In this document: piece after piece, positions 57,710-64,000 of the stretch | Layout: every line of letters begins with the position of its first letter | Position numbering within the stretch: the stretch's first letter is position 1 | NCBI RefSeq assembly: GCF_003318235.1 | Contig: NZ_QOCG01000019.1 | Span: 108,668 to 172,667, forward strand | Source of the DNA: Loktanella sp. D2R18 | GTDB taxonomy: Bacteria > Pseudomonadota > Alphaproteobacteria > Rhodobacterales > Rhodobacteraceae | Length of the DNA: 64,000 bases | Direction of reading: 5' to 3' | Position numbers and translations under genes: made by a program | The notes under the pieces: generated by a model | Database searches by the model: none | What the model was told of the DNA's origin: nothing | Seen by the model: only the letters and a program-made list of their open reading frames with translations

Positions 57710-58873
57710 ATGACAAACAGTTTTCTTATGCGCAACCCATCGACACTTTGGTTCTTGCTCGGGCTCAGCTTGTTCACCATCGTCGTCACTGCACTGTCCG
57801 ATGCGGGCGTCGGTGTAATGTCGACTTCTTTTGTCAAGACATTGGGCAAGACACTGTGTCTGTGCCTGATTGCTGTCGCGATGGACGTGGTTTGGGGATA
57901 TTGCGGCATCCTCAGCCTTGGGCATTTCGCCTTTTTCGGGATCGGCGGCTACGCTGTTGGCATGTGGCTGATGTATGCGCGCACCGAAGGCATCGTGCTC
58001 GATAGTTTCGCGTCACAGACGATCCCGCCAACGCCGCAAGAAGTGACAGATGCCATTGGCAACCAAATCTTTGGCGTTGTCGGTAGCTCTGAATTTCCGA
58101 TGATTTGGGCGTTTTCCGACAGCTTGATCTTGCAACTGTTACTCGTCGTTCTGGTGCCCGGCGTGCTCGCGCTCCTATTTGGCTGGCTGGCGTTCCGCAG
58201 CCGGGTCACAGGTGTTTACTTGTCGATCCTAACCCAAGCGATGACCCTCGCGCTTGCGCTTTATCTGTTTCAAAATGACAGCGGGCTGCGCGGCAATAAC
58301 GGGCTGTCGGGCTTGCAAAACATTCCGGGCTTTGAAGACACACCGCAATCCACAATTTCGCTCGCATTCTTTTATGCCTCGGCGCTGGCTGTTGGATTGG
58401 GCTACGTGCTGTTTGCGTGGATCACATCGGGCAAAATGGGCAGCGTAATCAAAGCGATCCGCGATAATGAATCGCGCGTGCGTTTCTTGGGTTACCATGT
58501 CGAAAGCTACAAACTGTTCGTCTTTACAATTACAGCCGTTGTCGCAGCCATCGCAGGCGCACTTTATTACCCGCAGGCGGGCATTATTAACCCTGCAGAA
58601 ATCGCGCCCATTGCGTCGATTTATCTCGCGGTTTGGGTGGCCATCGGTGGACGCGGCCGCCTGTACGGCGCGGTGATTGGGGCGGCATTTGTGTCGCTAC
58701 TGTCTAGCTGGTTCACAGGCGGCGGCGCCCCTGCGATCCCGCTTGGGTTCTACACCATCCAGTGGACCGACTGGTGGCTTGTTTTGCTTGGCCTCTCATT
58801 CGTTGCGGTCACACTTTACGCACCCAAAGGCATCGGCGGGCTGTTTGATTATCTGGTAAGGAAACCATCATGA
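57710..58873 (+). CDS. urtC: Urea ABC transporter permease UrtC
   Basis: A 387-residue LivM-type permease. VVWGYCGILSLGHFAFFGIGGYAVGMWLM, LRGNNGLSGLQNIPGF and AGALYYPQAGIINPAEIAPIASIYLAVWVAIGGRGRLYGAVIGA carry the family motif region (in outline). I start at ATG 57710, 4 bp after the urtB stop, since an in-frame start inside urtB lacks support. The stop overlaps urtD (ATGA). Confidence 0.94.
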   Translation: MTNSFLMRNPSTLWFLLGLSLFTIVVTALSDAGVGVMSTSFVKTLGKTLCLCLIAVAMDVVWGYCGILSLGHFAFFGIGGYAVGMWLMYARTEGIVLDSFASQTIPPTPQEVTDAIGNQIFGVVGSSEFPMIWAFSDSLILQLLLVVLVPGVLALLFGWLAFRSRVTGVYLSILTQAMTLALALYLFQNDSGLRGNNGLSGLQNIPGFEDTPQSTISLAFFYASALAVGLGYVLFAWITSGKMGSVIKAIRDNESRVRFLGYHVESYKLFVFTITAVVAAIAGALYYPQAGIINPAEIAPIASIYLAVWVAIGGRGRLYGAVIGAAFVSLLSSWFTGGGAPAIPLGFYTIQWTDWWLVLLGLSFVAVTLYAPKGIGGLFDYLVRKPS

Positions 58874-59613
58874 GCACCCTTCTCGAAGTCGATGGCGTCT
58901 CTGTCAGCTTTGATGGCTTTCGCGCGATCAATAATCTATCCATTCAAATCGGCGAGCCTGAATTGCGCGCGGTCATCGGCCCCAATGGGGCTGGCAAAAC
59001 CACGTTTATGGACATCATCACGGGCAAAACCAAACCCGACGAAGGCCGCATTACATGGGGGGATCGGAACATTTCCCTTCTTGGCATGTCGGAAAGCGAA
59101 ATCGCAATGGAAGGCATCGGTCGCAAGTTCCAGAAACCCACCGTATTCGAAGACCAGACCGTGCGTGAAAATCTTGCCATGGCACTGCGCAATCCACGCG
59201 GGCCGTTTGCAGTGCTTTTCTACAAAAAGACGCGCGAAGGTGCCGCAAGGATCGAAGAAATCGCTGATGAAATCGGCCTGTCCGATAGTCTTACCCGCAA
59301 GTCAGGCGAACTTAGCCACGGGCAAAAACAATGGCTCGAGATTGGGATGCTGCTGGCGCAAGATCCGCGACTGTTGCTCGTTGATGAACCCGCTGCGGGC
59401 ATGACCACAGCAGAACGCGAATTGACAACTGATCTGCTGAAACGCGCGGCCGAAACACGCGCCGTTGTCGTTGTCGAGCATGACATGGAATTCGTGCGCC
59501 GCCTCGATTGCAAGGTCACCGTGCTGCACGAAGGCTCTGTCTTGGCCGAAGGATCATTGGACCACGTCACCGCCGACCAAACAGTGATCGACGTATATTT
59601 GGGGCGTTCATAA
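58870..59613 (+). CDS. urtD: Urea ABC transporter ATP-binding protein UrtD
   Basis: A 247-residue LivG-type ATPase. Walker [14 protein letters not shown], signature ELSHGQKQWLEIGML, Walker B LLLVDEPAAGMT and the His loop VVVEHDMEFVR are intact. The motif LSHGQKQWLEIG, with SHGQ rather than SGGQ, is characteristic of UrtD. Overlaps urtC and urtE. Confidence 0.95.
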   Translation: MSTLLEVDGVSVSFDGFRAINNLSIQIGEPELRAVIGPNGAGKTTFMDIITGKTKPDEGRITWGDRNISLLGMSESEIAMEGIGRKFQKPTVFEDQTVRENLAMALRNPRGPFAVLFYKKTREGAARIEEIADEIGLSDSLTRKSGELSHGQKQWLEIGMLLAQDPRLLLVDEPAAGMTTAERELTTDLLKRAAETRAVVVVEHDMEFVRRLDCKVTVLHEGSVLAEGSLDHVTADQTVIDVYLGRS

Positions 59614-60308
59614 TGCTTAATGTTCAAGACCTAACCCTGCACTATGGTCAAAGCCAAATTCTCAACGGGATTACGCTCAATGCGCCGGTGGGGGAAGTGA
59701 CCGCCGTGATGGGTACCAATGGCGTTGGCAAAACCAGCCTGCTAAAGGCCATTTCTGGACGCCACCCCTATACGAACGGCACCTTAGCTGTGGGTGATCA
59801 GACATTAAGCCACCCGTCCGCCTTTGCAGCGGCACGTGCGGGCATTGCCTATGTTCCACAAGGCCGCGAAATTTTTCCGCTGATGTCGGTGCTCGAAAAC
59901 CTCGAAACTGCCTTCGCTTGCCTCCCCAAAGAAGACCGCCACATCCCAGACGAGATTTTCCAACTTTTTCCAGTCTTGTTAGATATGAAAGCCCGTCGCG
60001 GCGGCGACCTATCCGGCGGGCAACAGCAACAGTTGGCCATCGCCCGCGCCCTGATCACACGGCCAAAGATTTTGCTGCTGGATGAACCGACCGAAGGCAT
60101 TCAGCCCAATATCATTCAACAAATTGGCCGCACAATCGATCTGCTGCGCGAACAAGGCAACATGGCTATCGTATTGGTCGAACAAAACTTCGACTTCGCC
60201 TACGGGCTCGCGGACCGGTTTGTTGTCATGACACGTGGAGAGGTCAAACGCCGCGCAGATAAGGCAGACGTCACGCCCGCGCAGATGCTCGAAGAATTGG
60301 CACTTTAG
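59613..60308 (+). CDS. urtE: Urea ABC transporter ATP-binding protein UrtE
   Basis: A 231-residue LivF-type ATPase. Walker A MGTNGVGKTSLLKAI, signature GGDLSGGQQQQLAIARAL and Walker B ILLLDEPTEGIQPNII, with the H-loop in LVEQNFDFAYGLADR. The ATG shares one base with the urtD stop (TAATG). It completes the transporter. No urease structural or accessory genes follow within the window. Confidence 0.95.
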   Translation: MLNVQDLTLHYGQSQILNGITLNAPVGEVTAVMGTNGVGKTSLLKAISGRHPYTNGTLAVGDQTLSHPSAFAAARAGIAYVPQGREIFPLMSVLENLETAFACLPKEDRHIPDEIFQLFPVLLDMKARRGGDLSGGQQQQLAIARALITRPKILLLDEPTEGIQPNIIQQIGRTIDLLREQGNMAIVLVEQNFDFAYGLADRFVVMTRGEVKRRADKADVTPAQMLEELAL

Positions 60309-60482
60309 GCTTCGGTCACGTTGTATCGGCTGACATTTTTCGCAGGTCCGAAAATTAGTCGTTTTATTGATGTATTTCATCATTCAGTGGCTTCAATTTG
60401 TCGGGCAACGTGTTGTATTTACGCGGTAACAAACCTGACGAAATGACAACCCGATTCCTCCCAAATCCTAAGAGAGATAGCT

Positions 60483-61010
60483 ATGAAAACTGGACAAAAA
60501 GTTCCAAACGTCACGTTCAAAACACGCGTGCGCGACGAATCTATTGGCGGTGACAATCCATTCCGCTGGCAAGACAAGACATCGGATGACTACTTTGCAG
60601 GGAAACGCGTTGTGCTTTTCTCGCTCCCTGGTGCATTCACACCAACATGTTCCACATTTCAACTTCCCGGATTTGAAAAAGGCATGGCGGAATTCAAAGC
60701 CCACGACATCGACGCAATCTATTGCATGTCCGTGAACGATAGCTTTGTCATGAACAAATGGGCGCAGTCGCAAAATCTTGAAAATGTGCAAGTCATCCCG
60801 GACGGCTCTGGTGAATTTACGCGCCGCATGGGGATGCTCGTGAACAAAGATAACCTAGGTTTTGGTGCGCGGTCTTGGCGCTATGCAGCCATCGTAAATG
60901 ATGGTGTTATCGAGGCGTGGTTCGAAGAGCCCGGCATCTGCGACAACCACGCAGAAGACCCATATGGCGTGTCTTCCCCAGAAACACTGCTTAAGCACCT
61001 CGCAGCGTAG
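60483..61010 (+). CDS. Prx5-type peroxiredoxin
   Basis: A 175-residue thiol peroxidase of the Prx5 group. The peroxidatic Cys lies in LPGAFTPTCSTFQLPGFE, the standard site. CMSVNDSFVMNKWAQSQ and RRMGMLVNKDNLGFGARSWRYA follow the family. A second Cys is in PGICDNHAEDPYG near the C-terminus, a possible resolving residue. It probably reduces peroxides with glutathione or thioredoxin. Monocistronic, ending at the terminator at 61084. Confidence 0.92.
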   Translation: MKTGQKVPNVTFKTRVRDESIGGDNPFRWQDKTSDDYFAGKRVVLFSLPGAFTPTCSTFQLPGFEKGMAEFKAHDIDAIYCMSVNDSFVMNKWAQSQNLENVQVIPDGSGEFTRRMGMLVNKDNLGFGARSWRYAAIVNDGVIEAWFEEPGICDNHAEDPYGVSSPETLLKHLAA

Positions 61011-61083
61011 TTAAAGAAAGATAAGCGCAATCAAGTCCTTGGTTGCGCTTGCTACTTTGGTTCACGCGAATCTAGTATAAACA

Positions 61084-61117
61084 AAAAGGCCCCCCGCATC
61101 GCTGCGAGGGGCCTTTT
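61084..61117. terminator. Convergent intrinsic terminator between prx and rplW
   Basis: AAAAGGCCCC-c-CGCA pairs with TGCG-a-GGGGCCTTTT around a TCGC loop: 14 of 15 positions pair. A runs on the left and T runs on the right allow termination in both directions. It marks the end of the rpsJ-rplW unit on minus. Confidence 0.92.
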
Positions 61118-61135
61118 CTATTCTATCTGACGGGC

Positions 61136-61432
61136 CTACAGGCCAGTCGAGACGTCAATTGTGTTACCTTCTTCTAGGGTAACATATGCTTTTTTCACAT
61201 CTTTACGGGCACCAAGTGAGCCGCGGAAGCGCTTCACTTTACCTTTGGTGATCGATGTGTTGACCGCTTTGACCTTCACACCAAACAGGGCTTCTACAGC
61301 TTGTTTGATCTGTGGTTTGTTCGATTCAATCGCCACTTCGAAAACAACCGCATTGGCTTCAGAAGCCATTGTTGCTTTTTCCGTGATGATCGGCTTGCGG
61401 ATCACGTCGTAGTGTTCTGCTTTGGCGTTCAT
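61136..61432 (-). CDS. rplW: 50S ribosomal protein L23
   Basis: A 98-residue protein of the large subunit located at the peptide exit tunnel, docking site for trigger factor and [32 protein letters not shown] and the C-terminal [16 protein letters not shown] match L23. Its ATG overlaps the rplD stop by 4 bp. It is the last gene of this unit; rplB, which normally follows, is absent. Confidence 0.96.
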   Translation of the reverse strand: MNAKAEHYDVIRKPIITEKATMASEANAVVFEVAIESNKPQIKQAVEALFGVKVKAVNTSITKGKVKRFRGSLGARKDVKKAYVTLEEGNTIDVSTGL

Positions 61433-62049
61433 GACAAACGAGCCTCCAGTGCTTCAACACCTGCTTTGGTCAGGACAAGCGTGTCTGACTTCAGGATGTC
61501 GTAAACGTTCGCGCCTTGCGACGGCAGAACGTTCAATGTTGAAATGTTCGCAGCTGCTTTTTTGAAGTCAGCGCTGACTTCGGCGCCATCGATGATCAGC
61601 GCACGTTTCCAACCCAACGCACCAACCTGTTTGGCCAGCGCAGATGTTTTGGTGTCTGTGACGTTGATGTCGTCGATGATGACCAGCTCGCCTGCAGCCA
61701 CTTTCGCGGACAGTGCGTGCTTAAGACCCAGCTTGCGGAACTTCTTTGTCAGCTCATGTGCGTGGCTACGTGGGGTTGGCCCCTTGTAAACACCACCAGA
61801 CCGGAAGATCGGTGCACCACGGGACCCGTGACGTGCGCCACCAGTACCTTTTTGGCGATAGATCTTCTTGGTTGAGTAAGACACTTCAGAACGACCAAGC
61901 ACATCGTGTGTACCTGCCATTGCTTTGTTACGCTGCCAGCGCACAACGCGGTGCAAGATGTCCTTGCGTGGCTCAAGACCAAAGATCTCGTCGTTCAGTT
62001 CGACGGAACCAGCTTTTTTGCCGTCCAATTTGATTGCATCAGCCTTCAT
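61429..62049 (-). CDS. rplD: 50S ribosomal protein L4
   Basis: A 206-residue protein binding domain I of 23S rRNA; in E. coli it also represses its own operon. [26 protein letters not shown] and [22 protein letters not shown], the tunnel loop, are clear. ATG 62049 ([10 protein letters not shown]) lies inside the end of rplC with an 11-bp overlap; an upstream in-frame extension is rejected. Confidence 0.96.
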   Translation of the reverse strand: MKADAIKLDGKKAGSVELNDEIFGLEPRKDILHRVVRWQRNKAMAGTHDVLGRSEVSYSTKKIYRQKGTGGARHGSRGAPIFRSGGVYKGPTPRSHAHELTKKFRKLGLKHALSAKVAAGELVIIDDINVTDTKTSALAKQVGALGWKRALIIDGAEVSADFKKAAANISTLNVLPSQGANVYDILKSDTLVLTKAGVEALEARLS

Positions 62050-62776
62050 TGTTTTCGCCTCCCTCAACTGGAGCATCGGTTTGATCAGCAGCTTTCGCAG
62101 CAGAACGCAGAGCAGCCGGGTAAACAACACCTTCAGGAGCCGCTTTTTTGACCGCATCCTTAACAGTCACCCAACCACCTTTGGAGCCAGGAACAGCGCC
62201 TTTGACCATGATGATACCACGGTCAGCGTCTGTCTTGATAACTTGCAGGTTCTGAGTGGTGACTTTCGCCGCACCCATGTGACCAGCCATTTTCTTGCCT
62301 TTGAAAACCTTACCGGGATCCTGACATTGACCAGTTGAACCGTGCGAACGGTGTGAGATCGAAACACCGTGTGTCGCACGCAAACCACCAAAGTTGTGGC
62401 GCTTCATCGCACCAGCAAAACCTTTACCGATAGAAGTACCGCATACGTCAACGTATTGGCCTTCAAGGTAGTGATCAGCGGTGATTTCTTCACCAACAGC
62501 GATCAGGTTTTCTTCGGTCACGCGGAACTCAGCAACTTTGCGCTTTGGTTCTACTTTTGCTGCGGCAAAGTGACCGCGCATCGCTTGCGATGTGCGCTTT
62601 GCTTTGGCTGCACCGGCACCCAGCTGAACAGCTGTGTAACCGTTGCTGTCAGCAGTACGCTGCGCAACAACTTGCAAGTTTTCGAGAGAAAGAACAGTCA
62701 CAGGAACCTGCTTGCCGTCTTCCATGAAAAGCCGGGTCATGCCGACTTTCTTTGCGATAAGTCCAGTACGGAGCAT
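62039..62776 (-). CDS. rplC: 50S ribosomal protein L3
   Basis: A 245-residue protein that initiates large-subunit assembly. [32 protein letters not shown] and [25 protein letters not shown] are diagnostic. The C-terminal extension rich in Ala, Glu and Asn is common in alphaproteobacteria. It begins 12 bp after the rpsJ stop. Confidence 0.96.
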   Translation of the reverse strand: MLRTGLIAKKVGMTRLFMEDGKQVPVTVLSLENLQVVAQRTADSNGYTAVQLGAGAAKAKRTSQAMRGHFAAAKVEPKRKVAEFRVTEENLIAVGEEITADHYLEGQYVDVCGTSIGKGFAGAMKRHNFGGLRATHGVSISHRSHGSTGQCQDPGKVFKGKKMAGHMGAAKVTTQNLQVIKTDADRGIIMVKGAVPGSKGGWVTVKDAVKKAAPEGVVYPAALRSAAKAADQTDAPVEGGENNEG

Positions 62777-62788
62777 ATGTTCTACCCC

Positions 62789-63100
62789 TTATACTGAAAT
62801 CTGAACGTCAACACCGGCGGCCAGATCGAGCTTCATCAGCGCGTCTACGGTCTGTGGTGTTGGGTCGATGATATCGAGAAGACGCTTGTGCGTACGGATC
62901 TCGAACTGATCGCGGGATTTCTTGTCAACGTGTGGACCACGCAAAACAGTGAACTTTTCGATCTTGTTTGGAAGTGGGATCGGACCACGCACAGATGCGC
63001 CAGTGCGCTTTGCTGTGCTAACGATTTCTTGCGTGCTTGCATCAAGCACCCGGAAATCAAACGCCTTAAGGCGGATGCGGATGTTTTGGCTGTTCGCCAT
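62789..63100 (-). CDS. rpsJ: 30S ribosomal protein S10
   Basis: A 103-residue small-subunit protein that also takes part in NusB-dependent antitermination. [21 protein letters not shown] and [35 protein letters not shown] are complete matches. ATG 63100 is chosen because AGGGG lies 8 bp before. First gene of the truncated S10 unit; the leader upstream carries two hairpins. Confidence 0.96.
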   Translation of the reverse strand: MANSQNIRIRLKAFDFRVLDASTQEIVSTAKRTGASVRGPIPLPNKIEKFTVLRGPHVDKKSRDQFEIRTHKRLLDIIDPTPQTVDALMKLDLAAGVDVQISV

Positions 63101-63137
63101 ATTCATCACCCCTAGATTAGGGCCTAGATCGGAGAGG

Positions 63138-63173
63138 AAGACGCGCGCTCATCGCGCACCTTCATCGCGTCTT
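63138..63173 (-). promoter_or_regulatory. Leader hairpin of the S10 operon
   Basis: AAGACGC pairs with GCGTCTT (outer arms 63138-63145 and 63166-63173), with inner GCGC arms extending the stem. It lies between the terminator-like element at 63185 and the rpsJ ribosome site, where a ribosomal-protein feedback site would be expected. Confidence 0.5.
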
Positions 63174-63184
63174 TTATCCAACTT

Positions 63185-63209
63185 AAAAAGGGCACGCAGC
63201 GCGCACCCT
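63185..63209 (-). terminator. Terminator-like hairpin upstream of rpsJ
   Basis: On minus, a 9-bp stem (AGGG...CCCT with two G-U pairs and a GCT loop, 63189-63209) is followed by TTTT. It lies 137 bp beyond the stop of the 63346 gene and 85 bp before rpsJ. It either ends the upstream gene's transcript or acts as an attenuator in the S10 leader. Confidence 0.65.
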
Positions 63210-63345
63210 AATTGGATTTGGGTTCTATAGGGGGAGTCGGGCGGTGTGGCAAGAGAAAGAATTCAACCCATTTTGCGATGAATGAGAAAACGCTGGTACA
63301 TCGGCTACCACTGTGTCTGATGGGTACATTCGCTTAGGTCCAATA

Positions 63346-63864
63346 TTAGAATGTAAACTCCGCCTTGGTGCAATCAAACCCTGTCGTAGTCACTTCATCA
63401 TCATCGATCATACCTAGCAGTGTGTCGCTTGTAGGGCCGCATACATCGAATATAAAATCAAAAGAGCATTGTTGCTCCAAAATTCTCATCAAACCGTCTT
63501 CGTGCTTACGTGAGGGGTCATAGGGATTCTCCAAGCTTCCCACGAATGCAGGCTGGTTGAACCAAGTTAGTGCGACTAGATAGGTGCCCCCAAGGTCGTC
63601 GCCACGAAAGGCATCCCTGCCTCCAACTATCGTTAAAAGGGACTCTCCCGTTAAGTGCTGTTCAAGGTCACCAGCGACTAATCGATCTATGCTTAGAGTA
63701 ATCTGGGAATCGCTCTGACCGTATGCCCGTTGAGTTTGCATAGTTCCAACAACTACGGCGTCAGCCGTGAAAACGTTGTCCAGATCTAGGGGAACAAACC
63801 CCACGCAGGCCACGGCTTGCATAGGAAGCATAGACATCACAGCAATCAAGGCACGTATAGACAC
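63346..63864 (-). CDS. Small secreted protein of unknown function
   Basis: A 172-residue exported protein. I start it at GTG 63864 because GGAG sits 7 bp before and a signal peptide follows at once (SIRALIAVMSMLPMQAVAC). The mature part contains AVVVGTMQTQRAYGQSDSQITLSIDRLVAGD, a pattern seen in small metal- or NTF2-like periplasmic proteins, and four cysteines. No domain is certain. In this position most relatives have tuf or other translation genes, so it is probably an acquired or relocated gene. Confidence 0.65.
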   Translation of the reverse strand: MSIRALIAVMSMLPMQAVACVGFVPLDLDNVFTADAVVVGTMQTQRAYGQSDSQITLSIDRLVAGDLEQHLTGESLLTIVGGRDAFRGDDLGGTYLVALTWFNQPAFVGSLENPYDPSRKHEDGLMRILEQQCSFDFIFDVCGPTSDTLLGMIDDDEVTTTGFDCTKAEFTF

Positions 63865-64000
63865 GAACGAACTCCGCCTTAAGGATACACCCAATGTATA
63901 TAGACGGCGCTCGACAGAACAACAAACGCATGTTGTTAGGAGCCACTCTTTTGCCGTGACAACGCTGATGTTAAACAACCAAAAGGCCGCCCGATTTCTG

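Overview
The window looks like a chromosomal segment of a marine roseobacter-group alphaproteobacterium (Rhodobacteraceae; Octadecabacter, Loktanella or Yoonia-like). This is inferred from the protein repertoire: a TRAP transporter, PHB genes phbA/phbB, a long-chain polyprenyl diphosphate synthase, malonyl-CoA synthetase/decarboxylase, a UrtABCDE urea transporter and a DUF6478-like protein. Genes are tightly packed, often with 1-4 bp start/stop overlaps. I see no rRNA, tRNA, CRISPR array, insertion sequence or prophage.

Layout. 1-5.2 kb (minus): ispE (cut by the window edge), a TPR protein, a small secreted protein, folC and accD. 5.4-11.1 kb: an orphan protein with an effector-like N-terminus, a CPBP protease, ilvD, a lipoprotein and conserved unknowns. 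11.3-15.2 kb (plus): a FadH-like reductase, a LysR regulator and a diguanylate cyclase. 15.2-17.6 kb (minus): OmpA-like, GNAT and CinA-like proteins. 17.7-27.6 kb: a catabolic island with malonyl-CoA synthetase and decarboxylase, a GntR/FCD regulator and a YciI-like protein on minus, divergent from a plus-strand operon (FAH-family enzyme, RutE-like reductase, OsmC-like protein, TRAP transporter, intradiol dioxygenase). The palindrome AATATCGATATT occurs before both minus-strand units, once inside the divergent promoter region, which suggests one regulon.

27.7-43.8 kb is mostly housekeeping: map, an orphan TRAP binding protein, polyprenyl synthase, TrmN6-like methyltransferase, a DUF465 protein, phbB/phbA, a degenerate EAL protein, moaE/moaD, pgsA, uvrC, an SDR, a 55-residue cysteine-motif protein, an S49 peptidase, an ABC exporter and GAPDH.

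44.3-54.0 kb is the most unusual part: a transmembrane Ser/Thr kinase with a PDZ-like extracytoplasmic region, an FHA protein, a PP2C phosphatase, a G3-degenerate GTPase-like protein, a large dynamin-like GTPase with a Trp-rich basic motif, a second small GTPase, a roadblock-like protein and an unknown protein. I read this as a phosphorylation-controlled, membrane-acting GTPase system. No type VI secretion genes are in the window, although kinase/FHA/PP2C trios are best known there.

54.4-60.3 kb is urtABCDE with no urease genes nearby. A Prx5-type peroxiredoxin follows, then a terminator facing rplW-rplD-rplC-rpsJ on minus. The S10 operon therefore stops after rplW, and rplB and later genes are absent from this window. 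The right end carries a small secreted unknown protein.
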